A DNA stretch of 64,000 nt from positions 29,810 through 93,809 of the forward strand of contig DUZU01000004.1 of NCBI GenBank assembly GCA_013349285.1. Direction: 5' to 3'. This document shows, piece after piece, positions 55,085 through 64,000 of this stretch. The DNA comes from Deltaproteobacteria bacterium (lineage in GTDB: Bacteria > Desulfobacterota > Desulfobulbia > Desulfobulbales > Desulfurivibrionaceae). The notes under the pieces are model-generated. The model was not told where the DNA came from. It searched no databases and worked only from the letters and a program-made list of their open reading frames with translations. How positions within the stretch are numbered: the stretch's first letter is position 1; every line of letters begins with the position of its first letter. The translations under genes and the position numbers were made by a program.

Positions 55085-56143
55085 CTAGAAGCGCGCCTCA
55101 ACAACATCGCCGGGCCTAATCTCATGAGAACTGGCGGATGAAACGATGGCCGCGGCGGTGGTCGGGCCAACCCGTAACACCAAGGCCTCGGCGGAAGGTC
55201 GTCGGTTGTCGGTCTCGGCCGCGGACTTGATGTGCAAACGGCTACCCGGCTGCAAGCCGTCATTGCTGCCGAGGTCGAGATAAACGATATCGTCGGCTGC
55301 GGCCAAACTGCGCATGAGATGGACGGCAACCACCCGCCCGTTTACCGAAACATAGTTGCCCCGGCTATCATTCACTTTGATATTCGGCAGCTCCGGGACA
55401 GCCCCCAAGAGATCCCCAGCCTTTACCTCGGTAAAAGCCCGGGTAATAACCGCCTGTTGTTTGATGGCGTCGGAGGTAATAATTTCCAACACGGCAATAT
55501 CGGCCCGCAGCCGGCCCACGCTTTTCTGCCCATAGGCCAGGGGCTTAACCTCGCCCAGATCGCGGTATACCCCAAACTTTTGGCCGACCTGAGCCCCGGG
55601 GGCATTGACCAGGATAATCCCGCCGACCGCGGTTTTGCTCCAGCCCAATTCGGTATTGAGAATAGTACCTTCCCCGGGCATGTCATAGGTCACCAGCCCG
55701 ATTCCCCGATCATAAATCCGGTATAAATCCAGCTCGATCTTTTTTTCAGCCTTCTCGACCTTGGGCCCTTGATCACGAACTATTTTAATGGCAAGCGGGC
55801 CGGAAGACATATCGATTTCCGGGACCGGTGGCGCGGGAGGCGCGGGCTTGGCCATGATCTCCCCGGAGCTGACCGGCGCCATTTCCGTTTCCGCCTTATC
55901 ATCGAGGAGTGGGATTTTTACAACCTGGCCAGGCGCAATGACGTGGGGATTATCGATTGCAGGATTAATCTTCCATATTTTCGGCCACAACAAAGGGTCC
56001 TTTAAATAGCCATTACTCAAGCCCCAAAGAGTATCGCCCTTCTGTACTTCATGGGTGGTTACATTCTCTGCCTGCACATCCTGACTCCCTGCCCCAACAC
56101 AGGCAAATGCTAACAACAGGGCGGTTGCAACAGCTTTCTTCAT
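55085..56143 (-). CDS. LysM-domain exported protein
   Basis: A 352-residue protein with a signal peptide (about 1-25, MKKAVATALLLAFACVG..VQA). A LysM domain (about 30-80; HEVQKGDTLWGLSNGYLKDPLLWPK, VIAPGQVVKIP) should bind peptidoglycan. A Pro-rich linker and a beta-rich C-terminal region (about 135-350) follow, the last part containing YLDLGSNDGLQPGSRLHI, as in FlgT-like proteins. It is probably a cell-wall bound envelope protein. AAGGAG precedes the ATG on the minus strand. Function unknown. Confidence 0.85.
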   Translation of the reverse strand: MKKAVATALLLAFACVGAGSQDVQAENVTTHEVQKGDTLWGLSNGYLKDPLLWPKIWKINPAIDNPHVIAPGQVVKIPLLDDKAETEMAPVSSGEIMAKPAPPAPPVPEIDMSSGPLAIKIVRDQGPKVEKAEKKIELDLYRIYDRGIGLVTYDMPGEGTILNTELGWSKTAVGGIILVNAPGAQVGQKFGVYRDLGEVKPLAYGQKSVGRLRADIAVLEIITSDAIKQQAVITRAFTEVKAGDLLGAVPELPNIKVNDSRGNYVSVNGRVVAVHLMRSLAAADDIVYLDLGSNDGLQPGSRLHIKSAAETDNRRPSAEALVLRVGPTTAAAIVSSASSHEIRPGDVVEARF

Positions 56144-56290
56144 GGTCCACTCCTTTTAAAAAAATTGAGAACCTCGACTATGGTCTCACCAAGATATTTC
56201 ATCTTTCACTTAACACTTTATTAAATACGCCATTTTGTTAAAAAATGTCAATGATATCATGCAAAACAACATATCTTTTACAATAAAGCC

Positions 56291-56380
56291 ATGGATATTA
56301 TGAATCAAACCACCCCACAACCCCTGACCGTCAATAGCCTCGACGACCGGGCTCCGGAAATACGCCTTGAGGCAGACTAA
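56291..56380 (+). CDS. possible 29-residue peptide
   Basis: A short frame with coding-like composition, starting [12 protein letters not shown] and ending LEAD. It overlaps the last four bases of the convergent copA gene. No ribosome site is seen. It may be a remnant or spurious. Confidence 0.2.
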   Translation: MDIMNQTTPQPLTVNSLDDRAPEIRLEAD

Positions 56381-58866
56381 TGATTCGCCTTAAACCTTCT
56401 TAGCCGCAACCCATTGGTCACCACCGACACCGAACTCATGGCCATGGCCCCGCCGGCAATCATCGGATTAAGGACGGGCCCGCCGAAAATATACAAAAGG
56501 CCGGCCGCAACCGGAATCCCGAATATGTTATAGGCAAAGGCCCAAAATAGATTCTGCTTGATATTGCGCATGGTCGCCCTGCTTAACGCCAAGGCGGTCA
56601 ATATTGAGGTAAGATTCCCCTGCATCAAAACAATATCGCCGGACTCGACGGCAACGTCGATGCCGGTGCCCATGGCGATCCCCAAATCGGCAACGGCAAG
56701 GGCCGGGGCATCGTTGATCCCGTCGCCGACCATGGCCACGGTATGCCCCTCTTGCTGAAGCTCAGAGATAACCGCCGCCTTCTTCTCCGGCAAGACCTGG
56801 GCGATAACCGAAGTGATGCCGGCCTGCTTGGCAATGCATTGGGCGGTATCCCCATGATCACCAGTCAGCATAATCACCTTAAGCCCCATCTTGCCCAAGC
56901 TCTCCACAATTCGAGCGGCCTCCGGTTTAATCCGGTCGGCAATCGCCAATAAGGCGATCAGGTTGCCATTGATTGCACAATAGAGGCTGGTTTTCCCTTC
57001 CATTGCCAGCTGTTTCGCCTGGCGCTCCGCCTGCTGGTCAACCCCGGATACGCCCTGCTCCTCCATCATAAGCCGATTGCCGATAACCACTTTGCGGCCG
57101 GCAACCACCGCCTCGATACCCCGGCCGGGAACCGCGCCAACCGTTGCCGGTTCAGCAATAAAAACACCCCGTTCTTGGGCGGCCTTAACCAGGGCCATGG
57201 CCAGGGGATGCTCGGAACCGCTCTCGGCAGCGGCAACGTCAGCCAACAGCTCATCGCGGTTAACCGTCTGATCTAACGGAATTATATCGGTCAAGGCCGG
57301 CTCACCATAGGTGAGGGTCCCGGTTTTATCAAATACCACCGCCGTAACCTTGCCCCCTGTTTCCAGGGCGCCGCCACTCTTGATCAAAACCCCCAGTTGC
57401 GCGCCGCGCCCGGTAGCGACCATGATCGAGGTCGGGGTGGCAAGCCCCATGGCACAGGGACAGGCGATGACCAAGACCGCGATAAAGATGCGCAGGGCAA
57501 AGGTGAAGTCGGCGTTGCCGACAAAATACCAGAGCAACCCGGAAGAGAGCGCGATAAACATGACCGTCGGCACAAAGTAAAGACTGACCCGATCGGCCAG
57601 ATTGGCAATGGGGGCCTTGGAACCCTGGGCGTCCCGCACCATTTTAACAATGCGGGCCAACATGGTGTCCTGCCCGACTTTTTCAGCCCTGATCTGAAGC
57701 ATTCCGTTTTTATTCAAGGTTGCCCCGACCACCGGATCACCCTCATTTTTGCTTATCGGCAGGCTTTCGCCGGTCAACATTGATTCATCGACATAAGAGC
57801 TGCCCTTGACCACCATCCCGTCCACCGGCAGCCTTTCCCCGGGCCGAATCAACAGGATGTCACCGACAACAATCTCATCAACCGGGATTTGCTCCTGGTT
57901 GCCATCCTTGAGCAGGGTTGCCTGGTCAGGGGTAAGTTCCATCAAACTTCTAATGGCGTCCGAGGTTTTCACCTTGGAACGTTTTTCAAGAAATTTTCCC
58001 AGCGAAACCAAGGCAATAAGCACGGCGGCAGACTCGAAATAAAGGTCCATTGCCTTGGCCATCGGATCAATGCCCAAGGCAATCTCCACCGTGTTCCAAC
58101 TGCTATAGAAAAAGGCGGCCCCGGTGCCGACCGCAATCAGGGAATCCATATTGGGCGCCCCGCGCAACAAACTCGGCAGACCGACAAGGTAGAAATTACG
58201 ACCCAGCCACATTACCGGCAAAACCAACAGCAACTGGATAACCGCGAAGGTCAGGGGGTGATGATGGGGCGCAATCAACTTGGGCAGGGGCAGACCTGCC
58301 ATCTCGCCCATGGAAAGCAGCAGGAGCAAGGAGGCGAACACAAAGGAGGGCAGAAGCTTCCTTTTCCCCAGGGCAAGTTCGGCCATCTCTGAGGCCTGCT
58401 GCTGAAAAAGGGATGAATTAGCGCTACCGCTGAAATCGAGGCTAAAACCAATTTTGGCAATGGCTTCCCTGAGCTGGCGCCGCCCAAGCAGGGTGGGATC
58501 AATAACCGCCACCCCGCTTTCCGTTGCCAGATTTACATTAATAGATGAAACACCGGGCAAACCGCCGACCACCTTTTCAATCCGGGCCGCGCATGCGGCG
58601 CAACTCATGCCCTTAATGTTAAATGCAAGATGCAGATCTTGCACCGGCAGGACCAACTCAAACCCCAGCCTCTTCACCTGAGCAGCGATTTCATCGATAG
58701 AGATGATGTCATCATCCCAAGAAAGATCCATGGTCTGGGTGGCAAGATTGACGTTAACGGCGCAAACCCCGGTCATGGCGGCAACCACCTTCTCTATGCG
58801 CGAAGAACAGGCTGCACAATGCATCCCTTTGACAGCGTACTGTTTCTTTAACAAGGCTTGGCTCAA
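56377..58866 (-). CDS. copA: copper-translocating P1B-type ATPase
   Basis: An 829-residue pump. Two N-terminal metal-binding domains have [14 protein letters not shown] and [14 protein letters not shown]. Then eight membrane helices, with the metal-binding CPC motif in [16 protein letters not shown], phosphorylation Asp in [13 protein letters not shown], the HP motif in [12 protein letters not shown], and [10 protein letters not shown] in the hinge. It exports Cu+ from the cytoplasm using ATP. The start faces copZ, which lies 124 bases away in the opposite direction, so both may share a copper-controlled region, although no CueR or CsoR site was recognised. Confidence 0.97.
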   Translation of the reverse strand: MSQALLKKQYAVKGMHCAACSSRIEKVVAAMTGVCAVNVNLATQTMDLSWDDDIISIDEIAAQVKRLGFELVLPVQDLHLAFNIKGMSCAACAARIEKVVGGLPGVSSINVNLATESGVAVIDPTLLGRRQLREAIAKIGFSLDFSGSANSSLFQQQASEMAELALGKRKLLPSFVFASLLLLLSMGEMAGLPLPKLIAPHHHPLTFAVIQLLLVLPVMWLGRNFYLVGLPSLLRGAPNMDSLIAVGTGAAFFYSSWNTVEIALGIDPMAKAMDLYFESAAVLIALVSLGKFLEKRSKVKTSDAIRSLMELTPDQATLLKDGNQEQIPVDEIVVGDILLIRPGERLPVDGMVVKGSSYVDESMLTGESLPISKNEGDPVVGATLNKNGMLQIRAEKVGQDTMLARIVKMVRDAQGSKAPIANLADRVSLYFVPTVMFIALSSGLLWYFVGNADFTFALRIFIAVLVIACPCAMGLATPTSIMVATGRGAQLGVLIKSGGALETGGKVTAVVFDKTGTLTYGEPALTDIIPLDQTVNRDELLADVAAAESGSEHPLAMALVKAAQERGVFIAEPATVGAVPGRGIEAVVAGRKVVIGNRLMMEEQGVSGVDQQAERQAKQLAMEGKTSLYCAINGNLIALLAIADRIKPEAARIVESLGKMGLKVIMLTGDHGDTAQCIAKQAGITSVIAQVLPEKKAAVISELQQEGHTVAMVGDGINDAPALAVADLGIAMGTGIDVAVESGDIVLMQGNLTSILTALALSRATMRNIKQNLFWAFAYNIFGIPVAAGLLYIFGGPVLNPMIAGGAMAMSSVSVVTNGLRLRRFKANH

Positions 58867-58990
58867 AATATCCTCTGATTCGTAAAGTAAAAACTATGCC
58901 GATGAAACACACTATGATAAAAATATTTATAAGAAACTATAACCCAACATGCTTGCCAGGGAAAAGCAATAACCGACACGGAGGCATAAT

Positions 58991-59188
58991 ATGCCCAGCA
59001 TTAAAATCAAGGGAATGAACTGTCAACATTGCGTGGCATCGGTTACCGATGCTTTACAGAAAATAGCGGGAATCAGCGAGGTTAAGGTCGTGCTGGAAAA
59101 AGGTGAGGCAACCTTCCAAACGGATAAACCCGTTGCCGATGAGGTTATCCGCCAGGCTATCAAGGAGATCGGCTTCACCTGTGAATAA
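58991..59188 (+). CDS. copZ: copper chaperone (CopZ-like)
   Basis: A 65-residue HMA-domain protein with the metal-binding motif GMNCQHCVASV. It is the full length of CopZ chaperones, which carry Cu+ to CopA. It diverges from copA, supporting that role. GGAGG lies just before the ATG. Its end is about ten bases from the convergent SYLF gene end. Confidence 0.93.
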   Translation: MPSIKIKGMNCQHCVASVTDALQKIAGISEVKVVLEKGEATFQTDKPVADEVIRQAIKEIGFTCE

Positions 59189-59197
59189 AACCAGGCC

Positions 59198-59893
59198 TCA
59201 CTCCTGGGGCGCCTGGATTTGCAAACTGTTTAACACTTGATAAAACATGGCGACACAGGCAGGCATGGCAATGGACTCTCTGCTGATCGCCTCGGCATTC
59301 TTGCCATATAAAGCTTCGGTGGCTTCCCGATTCGCCCGAATCATTGAGCCTCCCAAGGCCAGCCCGGCAAAGATGCCCTTACTGCGTGAATAGGAATAGA
59401 CCTCTGCCTTAAGTTTCAAATCGGTTGCCGCTTCAAAATGGCGGCCCACCGGCCCTGCGGCAATATCGACATCAGCGCCCAGGGTGATTTTTCCGTCACG
59501 GACCGCGAGCAGCCCCTTTTTCGTTTTAAAAACAAGAATTATATCAGTGGACTGCAACCCGAATTGCCAACCCATGCTGCCGCCCACAAGCTCGACAAAG
59601 AAAGGCAGCCCCCAATTACCGTTATCGTCACGGCCCAGCATGATTCCCTGGCCGAAGCGGCCGGCCAGCATAAACCCGGCCTTAACCGTGCCGGGAAAGA
59701 CGGCTATGGCCTGGGCCTGACGCAACAGGACCGGTGGAATCCCCTCCTCCGGGATTCGATTAATAGCGGCCAACACCCCGCTTGCCTCCTGCACCGTTTC
59801 TTCTTCCGTGGTATAGGCAAGGCTGCTGGCTGGCGAAAAAAACATGGTCATCGCCAGAAAAATAGAGCCCAAGATGATCAAAAATTTATTCAT
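59198..59893 (-). CDS. SYLF/YSC84-domain exported lipid-binding protein
   Basis: A 231-residue protein with a signal peptide (about 1-27). The SYLF domain covers about 45-225: IPPVLLRQAQAIAVFPGTVKAGFMLAG, GLQSTDIILVFKTKKGL, GADVDIAAGPVGRHFEA and YSRSKGIFAGLALGGSMI are all hallmarks. Family members bind lipids in eukaryotes; in bacteria they are exported and poorly understood. It lies upstream of a DUF493 and an RlpA gene only in the sense of order; the RlpA side is transcribed first. Start has AGGAG upstream. Confidence 0.92.
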   Translation of the reverse strand: MNKFLIILGSIFLAMTMFFSPASSLAYTTEEETVQEASGVLAAINRIPEEGIPPVLLRQAQAIAVFPGTVKAGFMLAGRFGQGIMLGRDDNGNWGLPFFVELVGGSMGWQFGLQSTDIILVFKTKKGLLAVRDGKITLGADVDIAAGPVGRHFEAATDLKLKAEVYSYSRSKGIFAGLALGGSMIRANREATEALYGKNAEAISRESIAMPACVAMFYQVLNSLQIQAPQE

Positions 59894-59916
59894 GTCACTC
59901 CTTGCCTGGCTAAAAC

Positions 59917-60192
59917 TTACAAAATCATAGTGACGGCCGGATGTTTCTTCAGGGCCTCATAATTCACCATCCGGTCCTCCTCATCCCGCACCACGATCTC
60001 TACATTAAGGCAATGATACTTGCCGGTCCGACTGCTGTTGGATAAGGTAACCAAACACTCCCGGGCCTGAAAGACATCGGCTATGGCCTGGCGGATCAAT
60101 TCCTGCTCTTTGCCCACCACCTTGTAAACCCAGGGACATGGGTATTCAAGTTCAAGTTTGCTGGTGGCTTTGTTGATAATTAATTTTTCCAT
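59917..60192 (-). CDS. DUF493 (YbeD-like) protein
   Basis: About 91 residues from ATG 60192; a GTG two codons earlier is the other option. The family pattern is visible: LELEYPCPWVYKVVGK, then a helix, SSRTGKYHCLNVEIVV and a final ALKKHPAVTMIL. YbeD has an ACT-like fold and is placed near lipoate genes in E. coli, but no function is established. No lipoate genes are present here. It starts a short operon with the SYLF gene, separated by 23 bases. Confidence 0.9.
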   Translation of the reverse strand: MEKLIINKATSKLELEYPCPWVYKVVGKEQELIRQAIADVFQARECLVTLSNSSRTGKYHCLNVEIVVRDEEDRMVNYEALKKHPAVTMIL

Positions 60193-60290
60193 AATCACAA
60201 AACAGACGTAACTCCGTTTTCCTCTCTATGCCTATCGAACTTTTATAAAAAAAAATAAATATTTATCAGCAAAAAAACAAAAACCCGGCC

Positions 60291-60947
60291 CTACCCTTCA
60301 AGCTGAACGGTTTCCACCTTGACCCGGGCGGTTCCCTTCTCATAAAAACCAAGCTGCTTGGCGGCATCGGCGCTCAAATCAATGATGCGCCCCTTGGCAA
60401 ATGGGCCACGGTCGTTAACCCGCAACAGGATGGAGCGGCCGTTATCAAGATTGGTCACCTTGACGTTGGTCGGCAACGGCAGCAGTTTATGGGCGGCGGA
60501 AGGCTTGCGCGGATCAAAAGCCTCGCCATTGGCGGTCATATGACCGTCTTTCATATGATAGGTTTCATAACCATACCAGGAAGCCATCCCGATTTCCTCA
60601 TAGGTTTGCGCCGCCTCAACCGACATGGGCTCATAACGCTTGCCCTTGACCACATATGGGGAGTTCTTAACCCGGCCTTGCTTGATCGCCTCTTTAGGGG
60701 GCAGGCCGTCGATGGTTTCGATATCGCTGGTCAGGGGCCAGTCGAGAGGCGCCATCACCACTTCAAAGGTGAACTGCCCGAGTTTATAGGCCAGCTTCAC
60801 GGTTCCCACCCCGATCTTGGCGGCAACCTTGGCCGTCTGGTAGGTGGCCTTGACCGTCCCCTTGGTAACGTCATAGGTGGTGGAGACCACCCCGCAGGAA
60901 ACAAGCAAAAAAAATATAGGTAAAGCTAACAAGCCAAATTTAATCAT
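60291..60947 (-). CDS. rlpA: RlpA-like septal lipoprotein
   Basis: A 218-residue lipoprotein; lipobox LLVSC gives lipidated Cys about residue 18. The double-psi beta-barrel domain (about 115-216) has GMASWYGYETYHMKDGHMTANGEAFDP, LPLPTNVKVTNLDNGRSI and RVNDRGPFAKGRIIDLSADAAKQLGF. RlpA is a lytic transglycosylase that cuts denuded glycan strands at division sites. No SPOR domain is present, in contrast to the E. coli protein. The N-terminal part (about 20-100) is a lineage-specific helical extension. Confidence 0.93.
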   Translation of the reverse strand: MIKFGLLALPIFFLLVSCGVVSTTYDVTKGTVKATYQTAKVAAKIGVGTVKLAYKLGQFTFEVVMAPLDWPLTSDIETIDGLPPKEAIKQGRVKNSPYVVKGKRYEPMSVEAAQTYEEIGMASWYGYETYHMKDGHMTANGEAFDPRKPSAAHKLLPLPTNVKVTNLDNGRSILLRVNDRGPFAKGRIIDLSADAAKQLGFYEKGTARVKVETVQLEG

Positions 60948-61000
60948 TTTTTATTTTCTTTATAATATTAGACCATTAGCAAAACACCAAAAAAGTGCCC

Positions 61001-61030
61001 TTGCATTTGCTTTAGTCATTTTGATAGAAT
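61001..61030 (+). promoter_or_regulatory. sigma-70-like promoter of the barrel/FecR operon
   Basis: TTGCAT (61001-61006), 18-base spacer, TAGAAT (61025-61030), about 55 bases before the start codon. Spacing and match are reasonable but not proof. Confidence 0.4.
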
Positions 61031-61084
61031 TTCTTATTAAATTTTTTCATCTGTTATTTGTAACAAAAAGTCCAAGGAAAACCA

Positions 61085-62416
61085 ATGCCTCTAAAAAAAA
61101 CGATCATCCCCTTCCTGCTCAGCCTTTGCCTTTTGTCGCTGCATACCATTCCGGCATATGGAGAGCAGCCGGTTGATCATTATATGCTTGGCCAACAATA
61201 CATGGCCGACCAGAAATATGATGCGGCCTACCAAGAATTCTTCCAGGCCTTTATCAACGACCCCGGCAATCTGGATATCAATTTTTACCTGGGCCGCTCA
61301 GCTTTTGAAAGCGGACGCTTCGAAGAGGCGATCATGGCCTATGATCGAATCCTGATGAGCACCCCGGACGCGTCCCGGGTCAAATTAGAGTTGGCGCGCA
61401 CCCATCTCAGCCTGGGCTCCCGAGAGCTGGCCAAACAATATTTCAAGGAGGTGCTGGCCACCAACCCGCCGGAACAGGTCTGGAAAAATATAGAAGCGTT
61501 TCTTGATTCAATTGAAAAATCCGAAAAAAAACACTTTGTCAACGGAACCTTATCAATCGGCTATGCCAAAGACGACAATATCCGCCTGGCCCCGACCAGC
61601 GATATCATCTCCATCGGCCTATACGAAATCACCCTGACCGGCCCGTCGGCCACCCCGCAGGATGATAATATTTACAGCTCAACCCTGGTCCTCAACCACA
61701 TCTATAAAAACGAGGATTATCCCTTCACCTGGAAAACCTCGGCTACCAACTATAATGCTTTTTATGAAAACCAGTACGACCTTAACGTCAATTATTTAGG
61801 GCTGACAACCGGCCCGGTGTTTCAAGGTGAAAAATTTCTATGGGATCTAATGGCGACCACCACCTACATAGATGTCGAACATGAACGCTACCAGAGTTCA
61901 TTCGGCCTCACTTCAACCCTGACCAGGATCTTCACCCCCAATATTTATGTGACCGCAGGCATTAAGTACGATCAAAAAAACAATTATCCGGCCCCTGACA
62001 GGGATGCCGCCAACTTTACCTACAACCTGATCCCCGTTTTGGTGGCCGGAGAAAACCGATTCAGCCTCACCCTGGGCAAGGAGTATGAAATAGCCTACAA
62101 TGAAGTAAACAGCTACGACCGATCGAGCTGGAATTTGCGCTATGACCGCAAACTGCCCATGAATTTTTCCATGTTCGCCTCCACCGGCTTTACCAATACC
62201 AGCTATGACAAGATCCATCCACTGTTTGGGGTTTACCGCTCCGACAAGATTCAGGACCTCGCCATCGGCGGCTCCAGACTCCTCTGGGAAAAACCTACCA
62301 ACGGCCAGGCTCTGATCGGCCAACTAAGCCACACTTACTCTCACTCCGTTTCCAATATAGACCTTTACACATACTACAAAAACATAACAGCGCTTACCCT
62401 GACCTTGAGCTTTTAA
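61085..62416 (+). CDS. TPR-containing outer-membrane beta-barrel protein
   Basis: A 443-residue protein with a signal peptide (about 1-27), then two to three TPR-like repeats (about 28-140; YMADQKYDAAYQEFFQAF, NFYLGRSAFESGRFEEAIMAY) and a C-terminal region of alternating aromatic/hydrophobic strands (about 155-443) ending in Phe, as outer-membrane barrels do. The layout resembles Slam/DUF560-type exporters (TPR plus 14-strand barrel). The next gene, a FecR-domain exported protein, starts 26 bases downstream, so the barrel may be its secretion or display partner. AAGGA lies before the ATG. This function is inferred. Confidence 0.8.
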   Translation: MPLKKTIIPFLLSLCLLSLHTIPAYGEQPVDHYMLGQQYMADQKYDAAYQEFFQAFINDPGNLDINFYLGRSAFESGRFEEAIMAYDRILMSTPDASRVKLELARTHLSLGSRELAKQYFKEVLATNPPEQVWKNIEAFLDSIEKSEKKHFVNGTLSIGYAKDDNIRLAPTSDIISIGLYEITLTGPSATPQDDNIYSSTLVLNHIYKNEDYPFTWKTSATNYNAFYENQYDLNVNYLGLTTGPVFQGEKFLWDLMATTTYIDVEHERYQSSFGLTSTLTRIFTPNIYVTAGIKYDQKNNYPAPDRDAANFTYNLIPVLVAGENRFSLTLGKEYEIAYNEVNSYDRSSWNLRYDRKLPMNFSMFASTGFTNTSYDKIHPLFGVYRSDKIQDLAIGGSRLLWEKPTNGQALIGQLSHTYSHSVSNIDLYTYYKNITALTLTLSF

Positions 62417-62442
62417 TGATTTTCACAATACCGGATAAGATT

Positions 62443-64000
62443 ATGAAAAATTTAACATTGTTACTTATTGCCCTGGCAATTATGGTTTCCGGCCTGACCG
62501 GAGCCGAGGCTTTTGCCAATGGAGCCCCGGAAAAAATCGGCACGGTTATCGCCATGCGCGGTAAGGTCTTTGCCCAGAATAAGGCAGGGGAAAAACGACT
62601 TCTTGCCCTCAAGGATCCGATTTACAAAGAAGATACTATTCAGACCGAGAGTAAAGGCCGCATTCAGCTGATGTTTAACGACAACACCATCGTCAGTCTC
62701 GGCAAATCCACGACCATGAAGCTTCAGGAATTCAACTGGCAGCCGGAGCAGAAAAAAGGCGCCTTTAAAAATAAGGTTTACGAGGGAACCTTCCGGATTA
62801 TGGGCGGCGCGATAACCAAGATCGCCCCCAAAAACTTTAAAACAGAAACCCCGGCGGCAACCATCGGCATCCGGGGCTCCATGTATTCCGGCATTGTAAC
62901 CAAAACCAACCTGTCCGTTGTCTTCCAAGGGGGCAAAGGTATTGAGGTTGGCAATCAATTTGGGTCAGTAGCCATAACCAAACCAGGCTTCGGCACCCAT
63001 GTCCAGCTTAATGCCCGCCCACTGCCGCCGATGAAATTCACCTCTGTTGACCTTGAAAAACTCAACCAATCCCTGGCCGGCAACGGTGACAATGGCGGCC
63101 AGGAGGCTGATAACGGCGACGAGGCGACAGCTCCCGAGGATCAAGAGCAACCGGAGGATGAGGGGCAACCGGCGGATGAGGGGCAACCGGCGGATGAGGG
63201 CCAGCCTGATGATGAAGGTACAGCCGCCGAACCGGAAGAAGGGTCTGCTCCGCCAAGTGATGAGCAGGAACCGGCCCCCAGCGAGGAACCCGCCGCTTCC
63301 GAGCCTGCTTCCGAGCCTGCTTCCGAGCCTGCACCCGAGCCTGCACCCGAGCCTGCACCCGAGCCCGCACCCGTGGCTGAACCTGCCCCCGCACCTGCAC
63401 CCGTGGCGGAACCAGCCCCTGCACCTGAGCCTGTGCTTGATCCAATCTTCACCCCACCCACGGTTGAGGTTGAACTGCCGCCGGTTAATGAACTTCCTTC
63501 GTCCCTGGATACCACATCCACCGCGATCACCATCCCCTCTAACGGTCTCAGTTTCTACATGGGCGGGCTGAGCGGCATCGCCACTAATATCGACACGGGA
63601 GCAACCGAAGCCATTACCGGCGAGCTTGGAATGGAGATTAACTGGTTAAACCATAAAGCCCTGGGGGTGGTATTTGACACGGTCAGCACCGACCCCAACG
63701 ATCCAAATCCTGGAGGCCCGCCGGTTTTCTTTTTCGGCACCCTCGACGGCTCCACCCTGACCAATGTAAAAATCTTCGGTTCCGGCGGCGGTGGCCCGGA
63801 TAATGTTATTTCCGCCATCGAGGGAACCGGCTCCGGCATACTCCTTGGTGCGGACCATGAATTTTTCAACCTGGCCGGCAACGGCACTGATTACGCTATC
63901 CAAGATGCAAATCAACCGGCGCTGAGCAACTGGGTAATTGACGCCGCAACCATCATCCAACCCCAAGACCCGTCAGACCTCACTTCCCCCACCAACCCCA
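62443..64000 (+). CDS. FecR-domain exported protein with Glu/Pro repeats (3' partial)
   Basis: The frame from ATG 62443 is open to the right edge (519 codons so far). Signal peptide about 1-26; FecR domain about 35-170 (VIAMRGKVFAQ, EDTIQTESKGRIQLMFNDNT, AATIGIRGSMYSG); a Glu/Asp/Pro/Ala-rich spacer (about 210-335) built on repeats; then a beta-rich region with GGLSGIATNID and FFFGTLDGST. FecR domains in large exported proteins are common in surface or cell-wall proteins. It follows the barrel gene by 26 bases in one operon. No ribosome site is clear, so translational coupling is possible. The C-terminus lies beyond the window. Confidence 0.85.
   Translation, partial: MKNLTLLLIALAIMVSGLTGAEAFANGAPEKIGTVIAMRGKVFAQNKAGEKRLLALKDPIYKEDTIQTESKGRIQLMFNDNTIVSLGKSTTMKLQEFNWQPEQKKGAFKNKVYEGTFRIMGGAITKIAPKNFKTETPAATIGIRGSMYSGIVTKTNLSVVFQGGKGIEVGNQFGSVAITKPGFGTHVQLNARPLPPMKFTSVDLEKLNQSLAGNGDNGGQEADNGDEATAPEDQEQPEDEGQPADEGQPADEGQPDDEGTAAEPEEGSAPPSDEQEPAPSEEPAASEPASEPASEPAPEPAPEPAPEPAPVAEPAPAPAPVAEPAPAPEPVLDPIFTPPTVEVELPPVNELPSSLDTTSTAITIPSNGLSFYMGGLSGIATNIDTGATEAITGELGMEINWLNHKALGVVFDTVSTDPNDPNPGGPPVFFFGTLDGSTLTNVKIFGSGGGGPDNVISAIEGTGSGILLGADHEFFNLAGNGTDYAIQDANQPALSNWVIDAATIIQPQDPSDLTSPTNP
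63145..63216 (+). repeat. in-frame 18-base tandem repeats (EGQPAD)
   Basis: Four copies of an 18-base unit (two perfect, GGGCAACCGGCGGATGAG at 63163 and 63181, flanked by two degenerate). They code for an acidic EGQPAD-like repeat in the spacer of the FecR-domain protein. Confidence 0.85.
63295..63366 (+). repeat. in-frame 12-base tandem repeats (ASEP/APEP)
   Basis: Six copies of a 12-base unit: three GCTTCCGAGCCT then three GCACCCGAGCCT-like. They code for A-S-E-P and A-P-E-P and continue into related APVAEPAP sequence. Such tracts can change copy number by slippage. Confidence 0.88.

Noticed and set aside
58867..58990. CueR or CsoR operator between copA and copZ
   Set aside because: No matching inverted repeat was recognised in the 124-base space.
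63145..63366. Tandem repeats as a CRISPR array
   Set aside because: Units are contiguous with no spacers and keep the reading frame of the FecR-domain protein.
63047..63571. Open frames in other readings over the repeat tract
   Set aside because: They are by-products of the short tandem repeats; the FecR frame starting at 62443 has signal peptide and domain support.

Overview
The window looks like a chromosomal segment of a Gram-negative, anaerobic-type bacterium, most like the Desulfobacterota (Desulfobulbales-like deltaproteobacteria). This is inferred from gene content: many two-component and chemosensory proteins, a sigma-54 regulator with its own -24/-12 promoter, lipoproteins and outer-membrane proteins, and a UGA-decoded SelW-type selenoprotein gene. 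No rRNA, tRNA, CRISPR array or insertion sequence was recognised. The species cannot be named from sequence alone.

Layout. 1-7.2 kb: end of a GHL10/parvulin fusion gene, a small AF1514-like gene, an NtrB/NtrC-type pair, and an exported triple-rhodanese protein behind a strong sigma-54 promoter. 7.3-33.6 kb: a very large chemosensory and phosphorelay block. On the minus strand it holds two single receivers, a hybrid kinase, CheB, CheR, CheW, two paralogous chemoreceptors, a CheA and an HPt-HPt-receiver protein. These are followed by a plus-strand hybrid kinase, a second minus-strand group (receiver-kinase, receiver, second CheA), and a plus-strand cheD-HDOD-receiver/CheX operon. No flagellar or pilus gene lies beside it, so the output is unknown. 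Both CheA proteins carry a tandem 24-residue motif resembling the c-di-GMP-binding MshEN motif where a P2 domain would be expected. 33.9-37.5 kb: a tightly packed hldE-kinase/yicC/remA/gmk/rlmB housekeeping cluster. 37.6-47.6 kb: a Rho_N-domain protein, a TIGR01777 epimerase, a stand-alone CheX, a cNMP-binding protein, a membrane-anchored HTH regulator with an EF-hand, a CPA2-type antiporter with universal-stress domains, leuB, a cyclophilin, and a PII-like protein next to a small membrane protein.

47.7-56 kb: a YgiQ-type radical SAM protein, then a SelW-like selenoprotein gene that ordinary gene calling would miss (Sec codon at 49660-49662 followed by a SECIS-like hairpin), an FHA-adenylate cyclase, yggS, tatD, a nitroreductase, a lipoprotein, coaBC and a LysM protein. 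56.3-60.9 kb: copper ATPase and copper chaperone, a SYLF-domain protein, a DUF493 protein and RlpA. 61-64 kb: a TPR/beta-barrel outer-membrane protein followed by a FecR-domain exported protein with Glu/Pro-rich repeats that runs off the right edge.

Working picture: the chemosensory block has two CheA hubs, several receivers, two adaptation enzymes (CheR/CheB), CheD, and two CheX-type phosphatase modules, so it can form a branched phosphorelay. The FHA-cyclase and cNMP-binding protein suggest cAMP signalling in the same cell. The MshEN-like motifs in the CheAs raise the possibility of c-di-GMP input. All functional links are inferences from sequence and gene order.
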